Source of the DNA: Paramacrobiotus metropolitanus
Taxonomy: Eukaryota; Tardigrada; Eutardigrada; Parachela; Macrobiotidae
NCBI RefSeq assembly: GCF_019649055.1
Contig: NW_026570282.1
Location: 1 to 64,000 of the forward strand
Length of the DNA: 64,000 nt
Direction of reading: 5' to 3'
Of the stretch, positions 10,502-22,700 are shown in pieces. Each line of letters begins with the position of its first letter. Within the stretch, counting starts at the first letter, position 1. The notes under the pieces are model-generated. The model was not told the DNA's origin. It did not search any database and was given only the letters and a program-made list of their open reading frames with translations. The position numbers and the translations under genes were made by a program.

Positions 10502-13500
10502 ATGCCTGGTAACGAGAGTCCTAAGAAATCCCCGCTTCTGGTATCACCCGAGAAGATGCAGGATGAATCTGCTGATGATTCACTCTTGAATAAGCCGTTA
10601 ACTCCTGAAGAACTGGAGTTGTGCCATCTGACGAATATGGTGTTTCGTGATGTCGAGCGTATGGCGCGACGAGCTCATCGTCACCGCAGAGGAACACTCA
10701 ACCTCAAGGTGTGTGGTAGTCCTGCATTCCGCTCATCATAGAAATTTTCTGCGAAATTTTGAAGCTTGCTCGTGGTTACTGTTAAGCATCGCCGTTTTAG
10801 AATGTGCTGCAGACTACGGCCATCCCAGTATTTCCAGCCCCAGATGCCTCCGAAGTATCTTCTGATAACCCATCTTCATCGCTAGAAAATGCCCGCAAGA
10901 AGAAACGCAAAGTAGGCAATCTGGACGATACTGTCAGCACGGAAAAGTCAGCTTCAGAACCGCCTGTGGCTGCAGAAATCAAAGATATTCCATTACAAAT
11001 CTCTGCCAGGTACGACGTCGTAGTGTTGATTGCTGAGCGTGCTGTTCTGGGTAGTAATCTGAGTAGTGCATTACAGTTTACTAGAATGATGTTTTTGTTG
11101 TGCTCTTGTGACTGCTACTGTTGCAATAACTACGAGCAGAGTCTTTTTTGTCAATAGGCATCTGACAGCCGCGGACATTACTGAATATGAAATTATGGTC
11201 AAGAAAAAACATCGACAGGAATGTTTGGTACCAAATTATGGATTGTCCGAACCAAAGCGATTAAAAGCCATCTGTCCACCAAAAGTGCAAGCTGATCTGG
11301 CCAAATATATGGAAGGAATGTTGAAACCTTCAGAAAAGTAAGCTATTTGTGCACTAGAATATTTATTCTTTATCCGATCTACATGTCATTCCTTTAACAG
11401 GAAAAAATGCTTGGGAAGTGGAAAAATTACTCCCGGTGATCTTGTCAGTTATTTAAAGACTGGCTTCAGTCCGTCAGAAAAAAGCCTGGAACAGCTGCTT
11501 TTTCATGCTGTGAAAAGCCACTCGAAAAAGGAAAACTTCATTGGGATCGTAATGTTGTTGTTGGCGGTAAGATCTCGTTAAAGTGATATCCGTTTTTGGG
11601 GTAGGTTTTTATAGAGCAGTGTGATTGGTCTGTTCAAAGCTCAAATACATCAAAGTGGATACACATGGGGTGTCGTAAATGCAAGCTGCAAACAGTAACG
11701 TCTGTTAATTTTCTTTCTCTGAAAAATCGTTTAAATTAATGTCACTATGTTGTCCTATAGAGTATAGTTATACTAAAATTAGTGATATTTGAATGCTCAG
11801 TTGAATGAAATAAGTTTTCAATTTTTAATAATAATTGAATTTCCTTAAATAAATAATAGTAGCGTATTCAAAGTTTCAAATGAATTCGGGCTAGCTGCTG
11901 TTCTGTTACTTGAGTCGTCATATGTGTATTGTGTGCTAAATGTGCGGTTCACTACAGAACGGAGTGAACTGTGATGCTGTGGACGATAACGGTGACACGG
12001 CATTGAAGCTGGCAGTGCTAGCCGGTGATTATCCGATGGTGGATTTACTGGTACAACATTCCCTGGCGCCTGCCCTGGATGCTAGAAAAAACAATAAATG
12101 TCACATAGCCGCTGCTGCATGGATTGCCCAGATGTGTGCCTGGGACATAGTTCTTCTGGTTTTGGAGAATTCTTCGGTCGAGCAACTTTTCGTGAAGGTG
12201 AATACGGCTTGTTTATTACTGCGCATACTCGTCGTATTAGTGTAAACTGACTGATATATATTGCCGCTGTATAATAATAATCAAATATTTAATGTTAATT
12301 GCCTAGCCTGGTGGTAGTACGTCTGGCTTAAAGATTGTATGTCCTGGGTTCGATTCCTAGGTGGGTAACTTTTATCTCATAAAATCAAACAAAAAAAAGT
12401 ATAAAATTTTCAAAATTAAACAAAAAAATTTTCCAATAGCCTAAACACCCAAAGGTTTTCACCTTAGGGTTAAAGTCTCCTTTAATGGAGTTTGGCTACT
12501 GTAGTTGCTATAATAATAATAATAATATATATTGCCGTTGTTACAGTACTTAATAAGATCGATATCTGCCATTATGATTCACCGGTCAGAATAAATCTGG
12601 CTGTGGAGTTCGTTTTATGTTTTTTTTAGCTGTCAAAAATTTTGTTTATTCCATTTCACTATACCTTGCCATTTTAGAATCTGGACGATAAAATTTCCCT
12701 CACCATGCTCGTATCGCAACCAGAATTCCAGTTTGCCCATATAGAAGATCTGATCTTGGCAATGGGGGCCGAAAATCTTGCTCAGTATAGCGCGGAAAGC
12801 TTCCTACATCTCGTAGCCGCCCATAGACGAGTGGATCTTGTGCATTTCTGTCTGGCACGTTTTCCGTTTGATCCGGTAGTCGCTGATAAAAGTGGCAGAA
12901 CTGTTCTGTAAGTTGCCACCGAAATTGCGTTTTTGCTTGAGCATTCAAATCTTATGATGTGTTATGTAGGCATTTGTTTGCTGCTTTTGCCAATCTGAAC
13001 AAGAAAGACATGGAGCAACTGGCGGATATGGCTCAGAATCTGGGCGTACCGCTAGATGTAGCCGATCAGAAGAATATGACGGAAATGCAGATAGCGGAGA
13101 ATTCAGGGAATATTAGTCTAGCTGGGCACTGGCAGTTGGCGAAGGAGGGAAAATTTATATTGGAACCTTTCTGTCTTTTCCTGTGGGTTTGTATAGCGTT
13201 ATTATTTTCGAAATTTCAGTAATTAAGGTGGTGTTTTTAAAACAGGGATATCTCATACGGGATGGAAAGTTTCCCTATTAAAGTCATCAATGAAAGAAGT
13301 GCGGATAGTATGAATGGATTCACTTACATTCGGGAGAACATTTATCTGGGGGAAAATCCCACGTCGAAAGGCACAATGCACTGTCCTTGTCCTCCTGGAA
13401 AATGCGATGCGTTCAACTGTCCGTGTCTTAAGCGAGGACTGGCGTACAGCGCGGTAGGACAATGTGCAGCTTTAGAAATATTTGTTTGTGAACATTTTTT

Positions 13501-14774
13501 ATTGTTAGACCGGGACTGTTGTGCCTGGGTCTTGCAAAGGGAACCCGATCTTCGAGTGTGGCCCGATGTGTCCCTGTGGGCCCAACTGTGCTAGTCGAGT
13601 GGTTCAAAATGGTATTAGGTAAGTTTTATTCGGTGGTTTCTTGAAGGAATAATTCGCTGATATATATAGAAGTTTCTGTTCTTTAGAATGCCTTTTGAAA
13701 TTTTTATGACACGCAATCGCGGATGGGGCGTCCGAGCAACGAGAACGATTCAACCTGGAGAATTCGTAGTAGAGTAAGTTTGCACATCGTGTGAAATTGC
13801 CTGTTTGGACGCAGTTTGCTTGTGCTTATATCTGTAGTGTTTTCCATTTGTTTGCCGCAAAAATACACTATATGGGTACTTTGCAGGTTTGTTGGTGAGA
13901 TCGTGGAAAGCGATATGCTGTTAGCAAGGGATCCTGACAATGACTGGGCCATGGAGCTGACTGTAAGTGATGTAGTGCCGATCGTTCCTCGATCAATACG
14001 TCCAGTTACGTTTGTTTAAGGTTGACACTTACGACGGTGTGATGTACCATGTGGATCCTACGCATTGTGGAAACGTAGCCAGGTATTGACTATTACGAAT
14101 TATGTATCAAGCGGAATCGATAATTTACCAAGCTGTTACTTGTACTGTAAAACATTGTGTTATTCGGTTAGGTTTCTTAATCACTCCTGTGATCCGAATT
14201 TGTTTGCTGCGCGCGTTTACGTATCCGGAGACCCTACCGACACCGGTGTACGAATGGCAATGTTTTCGGCTCAAGTGATCCATAAAGGAAAAGAACTAAC
14301 GTACGTTCTGTTTGCACGTGATATTTTAATTTTACGAATTTATTATGTTAGCAATAGTTTATTTAACAACGCTGAAGTTCCTGATTTAAATTACAACCCA
14401 GATATGATTCAAATAGTACCTGAGAAGTTTTTAAGAGATTTGAACTTGTGAAAATCTCTTTCGTCAAGTCTTATAATGTTTGCTTTGTTGTTATTCAGTT
14501 TTGATTACGGTGATGAATACTGGCGCCGACAAAATGAACGAGGAGTGTATTGTCAGTGTGGATCATTGAAAAAATGCAAATTTATGAAGAGGGGGAAGAA
14601 GTCGCGTAAATACAAGTAAGTATTTCACTGTGCTTAATTTGCTTCTACTTTTTTTTATATTCACGGCCGATTTTTGGGTTTTTCAGAAATAATAATAAAG
14701 CGGTTATTGAGGATGTGGATTTAGATGATCTATCGTGCTGTCCGTCCGAACCGTCTTCTTCTGGATGTCAGTAA
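10502..14774 (+). CDS. EHMT: G9a/GLP-type histone H3K9 methyltransferase (ankyrin + SET)
   Basis: Predicted nuclear lysine methyltransferase of the EHMT/SUV39 family. Fifteen exons close in frame: 10502-10708, 10813-11009, 11158-11337, 11401-11566, 11958-12197, 12678-12907, 12970-13182, 13246-13453, 13509-13618, 13687-13773, 13887-13962, 14021-14082, 14172-14300, 14499-14615, 14687-14774 (about 769 aa). Order: acidic/basic N-terminus with an NLS-like ARKKKRK (exon 2), degenerate ankyrin repeats (DDNGDTALKLAVLAGDYPMV), a pre-SET cluster of nine Cys (CPCPPGKCDAFNCPC, ECGPMCPCGPNC), SET motifs RGWGVRA, RFLNHSCDPN and FDYGDEYW with the catalytic Tyr, and a post-SET CQCGSLKKC. The post-SET has five rather than four residues before its last Cys. 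The NHSCDPN form is more SUV39-like than G9a's NHLCDPN. It is shorter than vertebrate EHMTs. The exon at 12970-13182 has the least certain donor. Confidence 0.9.
12301..12525 (+). mobile_element. tRNA-headed SINE candidate inside an EHMT intron
   Basis: Lies in the 480-bp intron 12198-12677. Bases 12301-12367 contain a Pol III A box (TAGCCTGGTGG) and B box (GGTTCGATTCC) with a pairable T stem and a possible CTT anticodon loop, but acceptor pairing is poor. A T5 tract follows, then an A-rich body and a (TAA)n tail ending near 12525. A tRNA head, body and simple-repeat tail is the standard SINE layout. Confidence 0.45.
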
Positions 14775-15273
14775 ACCCGCTTTCGGAATGTTTGTAGGAA
14801 ACTGTCTCGGGTTTTTTGGCCTTGACTTTTTGCATTTAGTGTTTTGTGAATTTTTTACCACTTTAATTCTTACAAGTGTACAGCAAAATAGAGTATCACG
14901 TTGTGGAATCAGTTTTTATCGTTTTAATGTGTTAATTTGAACGTTAACTTGAAATGGTATTCAGTGAGAGTATTGTTGCGGCGTTGCATGTTGCCGTTTC
15001 GGTAGACTATCCGAATTAAATTACTTCAGTGAAAGGTTTGAAATCGGTCTTGTGCCCTCATTTCAGTACGATACCAGCGGCATTTATTGTGATAGTAGCT
15101 TAATTTAATGAGCTTACGTTTTTTCCTAGTTTATCTACAGTTCAGCATTTCTGTACGCTCACATAATTCACATTTGTGCGAAATCTTATTACGATTTTCT
15201 ACAGCAATATTTTCCCCAAAACCAGTTAACAGCACAGAATGCATTCAAGACAATGCGAGTGTTTAAAGTATTT
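14775..15273. other. Intergenic between convergent genes
   Basis: The 3' ends of the EHMT-like gene (plus) and the fasciclin gene (minus) meet here. AT-rich 3' UTR sequence; no gene or repeat seen. Confidence 0.5.
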
Positions 15274-18200
15274 TCACAAAAAATTTTTAGGAAAGATTAC
15301 TTTGTCAATGGAATGAATTATCCCGTTTGATGCGATGATGTCGCATTTCTGAACATTTGAGCCGGCAATTTTAATTTGTCCGTATCGTGTCCGATGAAGT
15401 GGCAAAGAATAGGTCGGATTCAAAGAGCGACTGTACTGTCCAAAAAACATACTATCCTCCATGATTCCAGCGCAACAAATTTGACCTATTAAAATAACCT
15501 ATTAAATGTTGAACAAATTTTCAGCGGAATGAACGGGCTGTTTTAGTGTTGCTCCGCTTCCAGATTTAACAAACATATGTTTTCAGTGTTTTGTTACTGT
15601 AGTTATTACTGTAGATAATCTGAACTGAATTATTTGGCAAATAATGCCAAATATCCTTGTGACAAATCTGAGTTACAAATGCGAGCAAAATAATATGCGA
15701 GTGTTTCCTGTGGCGTTAGGCCGCTATCCAACTTACGAGGAAAAAGATGTAATTGTATAACGGATTTCAGCAAAGTTGTATTGGAAAATAACTGTTGTTG
15801 TTCATCGGGTTGTAGCGCATCGAACGCGGAGTTCGTTGGTGCGAAGGCGGTTACAGGTCCTCTTGCGGTCAGCACACTGGTCAAGCTGGCACTCTCAACT
15901 GCACCCAGGAATTTGGAGAAATTTCCCTTGAGCAGTGTATCCAGAACATTTCCACTGGGCATCGTCAAGATCTTCTCTAGAACATGGATCGTTCCATCGC
16001 ATCCACGGAGATTGGCTACTGAGATTTTGACGCAGTTAACTGTTATGACGTTCCTTCCGAAGGGAAACTGCAACAATTGGCACGCATATCATAATTCCTT
16101 CGGATTATGTACCGGCAAGTACGTTAAATCCTACAAGGCCTTCAATCCAGAAGCAATATTATTACAAATTTTATTGGAATTTGCTGTAATATAAATACTT
16201 TTTACAATTTTTACCGTTTCGTAAACATTCATGCGCAGTTTGTTGCCGTCGAAGGCCGACTGCATTTCCAGGTTGTCCTTGAAATTCGACAGCAGCACAG
16301 CTGGCTGAACAGCATGGTACTTGAGCACATCGACGGCCGCCGATGCCAGCTGTTGCTGCGTGTCCTGTGATTGCCGGTGGAAGGCTCGATCGCTGGGCAC
16401 GAACAAGGTGACATTGTGCATCTGGTCCAACGTGCTACCGAAGCCCGTTTCCTTCACTAGTGCCATGTATGCATCCAGACCAGCGTCCGCTGCAATTTGT
16501 TGCAGGTTCCTTGCTGCCGTTTACATATAAATAAAACTAATAAACTTGCGACGAACATATTAAATTTACTGGCAATTTACCATAGCATGTACTGTATGTA
16601 CCGTCAAGTGTCAACTATGGTTAAGTAAGTACGTAATTTAATATCATAAGGAGGACAATACATTGTAAATATTATACGCATTTGATACAGTACATTAAAC
16701 GGAATAATATATATAAGTAAAATTGACAGAAATATGTCTAAGCTCTAAAATGCAGTTATAATATTTAACCTTCTTCGGGAATGATAAGGCCGTCTAAAAC
16801 GTGATACATTCCATTGGTTGCCATATTATCCGGCGAAATAATGGTCTGATTTTGTGCAGTCAGATGGCCAATGTCACGGTCGAAGCGGATCACCTTGTTA
16901 ATGATATTGGTGGTCATGGCGGTGCGCTCAATAACAGCTGAACAGATCACATTGGGCAGAATGTGATTCTGCAGAACACCTACATAATCACAAGTCGCTC
17001 CTTGAGCGAATGTCTTTTGTAAATTTAGTGCATATTAATTAACGACATCAGCAAAAAAAGGTTTGGAGATTTCTGTACGCACGCTTTAAGCAAGCACTGT
17101 CTTCGCTCAGCCTGTTCCTGACATTCCGCTCTAGGAGGCGGAAGGCGTCGTCGGTCGGGGCAAGAATGGTCATGTGACCTTTTGCGTCCCTTAGCAAGTC
17201 CAGCAAGCCGGCGTCGGACAGTAACTGCAGTAGCGTATTAAAGCGTCCGTCGGCACGCAAGGCCGCCTCCAAGTTCATCAACACCGGCTGGATGACCTTG
17301 TCGACAATGTGCACTACGCCGTTCTTGGCCAGATTGTTCAGGGAAACGACACGCGCACAATCGGCCGTCAGAACATGATCCGGTGTAGCGAATAAGTTGA
17401 TACGAATGGCCGACTGGCTCAGTGTGTTGATGATTTCCTCGTCTATGAAATCGCTACTCCGAATCAGACCGGATGCAATGTGGCTCTGGATAACCGTCCG
17501 AAAATCGTTTGGTTTTGATGACGTAATTTCGTTGCTCTACCAGATTAAAGAAATTTTCCAACTTGTGATGGGTAACAGGAAGGGGAAGACACAAAAAACA
17601 AAAAACTCACCATGCTACTGTAATCGTCAAAAGCCTCGTTCGTTGGTGCAAATACGGTAATGTTACTTCCTTCTAAGTACGTGTGCAGTCCGAAATCTTG
17701 GACAAATTTTTTAAACTGAGTCAGTTTCAGATTATCCAACGTTTCCATTAGGTTGGTCATCGGGATGGCTAAAAAAATATAACATTGAAAGAGTCATTAT
17801 ACAGATACAACTTTACAGTAGTGATAAATTGAGTATACATACAGTGTTAAAAAATATTTTGGGAGAATTAGTGAACTTCAAAATTTTGGCCACAAGACTC
17901 ATGCGCAATAAAATCGAAAACTTCAGTCATCGTAGTTCTAGCGATAAGTGGTCGTACTTACTTTTTGTGCATCCATAACCTTTGTTTTCTCGAATAAATC
18001 CATAACAACAATGATATTTAACCAGATATTTCCGGTGAAAATTCGGTTTCTTGATTTCCGTTGCGCAAGTGTAAGCGTCATTGTCGTGTGCATTAGAATG
18101 ACTGCAGGAGTTAATATGCATACTGTGGCCAAAGAAGTCTCCATCCCGATTCGTACTGTCCGCTCCAGATTTATCAAGAGTGATATTCGCCAACAAGTTT

Positions 18201-18557
18201 TCCTCTTTTCTCTCCACACATACATTTGGTCTGTTTAAGAAAATAACTCATGTGAATTCTTTGTCTTGTATGTAATGCAATAAATACAGATATAGGATTA
18301 ATTATTTTCATCGAAAATACTACTATCAGGGTTAACGTTAGTTATGATTTATGTTATTAACTGCTGCCTCGTTATTGCGGAAACAAGTATTCCAAATGTT
18401 TTCGTACTGCACCCTGCAGCACCCATATATAGCCATACCCATTCCACCAGTCGCGAGAAGCTGCCGGTGCTCGAAATTCTGGAAAAAGGCTGGAAAAGGA
18501 AAACTGCCCACGTCCGGCTTGTGGTTGCATAGTGCCAATTGCTCCTAATGATATCAT
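15274..18557 (-). CDS. TGFBI/periostin-type matricellular protein (EMI + 4 FAS1)
   Basis: A secreted adhesion/matrix protein by homology. Eight exons chain in frame: 18439-18557, 17962-18230, 17611-17768, 17083-17536, 16770-16979, 16215-16513, 15677-16067, 15274-15485 (about 703 aa; human TGFBI 683). The first junction creates NGPNVC, the start of an EMI domain that ends with LVKYHCCYGFIRENKGYGC, matching the vertebrate EMI Cys pattern. Four FAS1 domains follow, each with its H1 box (NITVFAPTNEAFDD, HMTILAPTDDAFRLL, NVTLFVPSDRAFH, PVTAFAPTNSAFDAL) and H2-type ending (NGVVHIVDKVIQP, NGMYHVLDGLIIP, DGTIHVLEKILTMP, NGIIHSIDKVIFP). The Met at 18557 lacks a signal peptide and follows a TTTAG acceptor-like site, so a 5' exon with the signal peptide probably lies upstream. 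Confidence 0.88.
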
Positions 18558-19702
18558 GGCATTGCGAAGATTCTAAATTGATTTCACAAAGTCAGGAAAA
18601 TTGCAAAATCCTGCAGCAGTTTCAAATTATGTTGCATAAGGCATAACCGGCCTACCCCGTCGGTGGTAGTATCATGCGCACTGGAGAACAGATTATGAAT
18701 GGTATCGTAAAAACTTTGGCTGCCGGTGTCGGGAATTTTTCGGCTGGAATTTTTCCATTCGTCAAATCGGCTCTGGATAGAAAATGTCGCCTTTGAGCTC
18801 CGCTAATGTTGAATTACAAACTTAACAAACCTGTCGTTGAATATCGTGCGCTTGATTGGCGAAGCCGGGACGAATATTGCCTAGGCCTCTCCATATGTCC
18901 GGGAAACGATCCCAAAAGTCCGGCTGGCCAAATTGAGCATTGCATCCGAGGATTAGAAGCCAGAAAAGTTTCGACAAACGAAGAAAAATCAACGTGACCA
19001 TTTCAACAATTGGAAAAATATAGGTTATTATACGTCAACCGATGCTGCAGCGGTGTAATGCAGACACAAATTAGAAAGGCTACAAACAATCCCGAATTTT
19101 CAGACTGACGTATAATGGAAAGTATATTCCTGTGATTATGGAAAAACATAAATATCCCACACATACGAGTAGACTGAGTAGTATTATGTCAACAAAGCAT
19201 CTGCATAATAACAACTGCACTATTTCGGAGAGTAAAACACTGCCCTAGGAACATTACTGCGTCAGTTAAGTGGCCGGATGTCGACGATACGTGGTCGCAC
19301 CGATTGAAATCTCACCGGACGATCTCCGATCTTGTTTACGTTGGTAAAATGGGCGGGTATTTCGGTGTTTATCAAAGCTACCATTCAGTGTGTACGTCGC
19401 AGACATTTCGCAGAAAGCAGCGAATATAATTCGCGAAATTTCTAGAGAAGATTCGTACTGTTAATGTAATGCTACTGTAAAAGTATTTTAGTAATGGTAG
19501 ACTATAATGTACATGTGTATACATATATAAGCGTTAAAATAATACAAATCCCGAAATTAGCCCTGTTTAAGCTCCACGATTTTGATAACAAGTCAGTCGT
19601 ACAGTTTGTTTGTGCTCGGGAATTTATTACGGTCTATTTAAAAACATTTTTATCAGAAACCACATGTAGATATGCAGACAAAAGCATTTGGATCGCAGTT
19701 TC
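18558..19702. other. Intergenic, probable missing 5' exon of the fasciclin gene
   Basis: Separates two minus-strand genes. It should hold the promoter and probably the signal-peptide exon of the fasciclin gene, but I could not identify that exon. No repeat element recognised. Confidence 0.4.
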
Positions 19703-22700
19703 TCAAGGATTCGGCCGAACTTGAACAATGATATTATACTTGGCGAATTTTATAATAACTGGTTTATCAGCGGTTTCGTAAATATAATAAGCATCGTTGT
19801 TCAGTGGAGCCTTGCTAACAAACGTGGTGGATTCCGACCCATTGCTAACAAATGTCGTGGATTCCGACCCAGCCGGCACTGCATCCCAAATGTCACCATA
19901 CCGCTGCGAAAACGAATCCTCCGACGATGATACATCACCTGTGCGTGCCGCATTAATGGTTATTCCCACCGTTTTCGAATCATTGTGGGATGTCTTCAGA
20001 CTGGACATCATGGCATCAACTAGCTCGTTCCCTTGTAGTTCAACGGTAGCTGCCTGGTCACAAGCGGTCACCACCTGCACCGATACTGGACTGTTTTGTG
20101 AGATCTTGGGAGCGACAGTGGAAGTGGTTGTTGCTTCATTCGGACGCGAATTCTGTTCGGTCTTGTACACCGCTTCCGAAGTGATGATTGGTCCAATATT
20201 GTCAGCCTTCATTGGTGTGAGTTCCGAAGCAGAGTTGACCTTTAAAGTATCGCTGACCACCGAAACATTGGCAACGAAGGACGGTGTTGTGCTTGGAGGT
20301 GCAGAGGTCGTTGTCGTAGGCAGTTCTTTTTTAGTAGATGGATTTGCAGTGTATCGCGCGGCTGCTCGATATTGCGACTCCGACGTGATAATTGGCTTAG
20401 GAGACGCAGGTACTCCAGAGCCTGCCGACAAATTATGCAGCTTTAACAAGCATTGTCAATATGAGCAAAGTTAAGGTGTACCACGATATTCGGCAGCAGA
20501 CGTGATAATCTGGCTGTTTCCGGCTGGCTGTGTACCACGATATTCGGCAGCAGAAGTGATAATTTGGCTGTTTCCGGCTGGCTGTGTACCATGATATTCG
20601 GCAGCAGAAGTGATAATCTGGCCATTTCCGGCTGGCATATTCCCGTCTGCCTGGATGGCGTTTTCTGGGGAACTTTGCGATTCCAAGCGTCGTGACTCTC
20701 GATCATTCCCGACATTTTGACTAGTTCTATCAGCTTTTTGAAGATTTCCGTTGTCTGGATTGCCCATCGAAGTATAGCCAGTAACAGACGGGAGTTTCCA
20801 AGCAGCGAGGTCATTCTGAGGTAAATCTTCGGCACTCGACGCGAATGTTGTCGTGATGTCTGAACCGACGTTTACATTATTTGACATACACGCTAGGTAC
20901 CACCTGATTTCGTTCTTTTCATTATAGAACAGAGTTTGTTTTCGTAGTATAGAAAATATCCGTATATTTACCAAAATGTGGGCTTTCTGTTCCATTTGGA
21001 ACGGGTTCCCATACGGAGTTAATTAGAGTCTCATAATGACCGTCATTTCCGCTTTGGTCGATCGGAGAAGTGCCTAAAAGAAGATCATTTAGCTTTGCAT
21101 AATAAATCATACGACTTGAGTCGGGTAAATAAACAAAAGGCCTATAAAAGCTTTTAACTTTATATACTCAACCAATTACCGAGTATGTGTTTCTATGGGA
21201 AGTACTCGTATATCGGTACCTGCGGCAGGAGGCTTTCGGTAGCTGGCAAGAGATGTAATCAGTCCATTTCCAGTAGGTGCTGGTGTTTGTGGGCTGCTAC
21301 TGGGCTTGCTGGACTGTGCCGGAATTTCTGAAGAAAATACATACTGGTGTATCCCTATTATAACTACAGAGTATGATTATCACAGCTACCGGGTAGTACT
21401 ACTGTTGCTAACAGAAAATCCGCAATTTTCCTGGCTTGCATACCGCTTTGTGAAGGCTGTGAATAATTCAGTAGTCCTTCGAATTCTTCTCCATTGGTTG
21501 CTTCATCCGAAGGAATACCTGTAACGCTAAAGTTCAAAACTTCATAAGAAAAAAATAACAAAATTTACCTAATTTATTTGCAGAGGTAGAGACCACCGTG
21601 GAGGATGGGCTGGGAGAAGGCACTGAGGCAGTGCTACCGGTTAACTTAGCGGTATTTACGCGGCCGACTTTGTCTTTAGACGCGCTGGTGTCTGAAAATA
21701 TGATTGGATTATTATACGAGTACTACAATTAATTTTGCAGAGAGGTGCGCAACACAAAACTTACTTTGGTCTGAAAGCAGCCGAGCAGTGCGATCCCTGT
21801 CCAGAGCAACAGGTTGCTTAATGGTTGGACCGGAAGTTGAATTTTCGCTTTCGGACGATGTTTCATCTGCAGTATCGGGCGCACCCTCTGACACTGGCTG
21901 GTTATTGGCTCCTTGGTTAATTATCTGTTGGCTTTCTTTCTGTTGCATCCCAATGGAAACCGATCCGCCTACGGAAACTCCCTGGCCGGCGCCGGACTGT
22001 TGTCGCCCGCTGGACACGGAACTTGTACCTTGAGCAGCAACACCCGCTTGACTGCTGCGCAGACTTGCACTCGTAGTGGTTTTTATGGAATCCTTAGCAG
22101 ACTGTGAACTTGGAACCGGCAATTTGGCAGAACCGCTGACAGGCTGTTTAGGCTGGGTAGACAGTGAACTGCCATCGGTGTTTTTGCCCGAAGAGCTTTC
22201 TGCAAGTTTTGAATAATTTTGGATTTGCATTATTGAAACTGCTTATTTTTGTCAACATTGACAGTAGTGTACGTACCTTTCGCCTTGGTCCTGCTGGATG
22301 ACACAAGTTTGTTAATATCGTCCTGACTTAAACTGCTGTCGAATAACTGAATGCCCGGCAAAATTAAACGACTATTGGAGTATTCCACGAAATCTTTGCC
22401 TCTAAAAACATAAATATTTTGCAACTACTCGGTAGACATTGGCTAATGTGTAAACTGTGCAAGGGCATTTGTAAGAAGTTGCTTATTTTGTATGAAGTTG
22501 GCTAGAGTTGCTTATAAGCAGTCTACATAAATATTTTGTTTAGATTTAGAATCTTGTCACTCGTGCAACACAGCATTTAATAGCGATTAGTAAATTTTTG
22601 TGACTAGAATTCCACTTTATGGGAAATTGTTCCATTAACGCACAAAAAACTGCATCGACGTGTCAGTTATGGAGCTGTATCAAAGCAATTCTGTTTGTTA

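Noticed and set aside
20484-20637. Possible CRISPR-like direct repeats
   Set aside because: They are coding repeats without spacers, in a eukaryotic gene.
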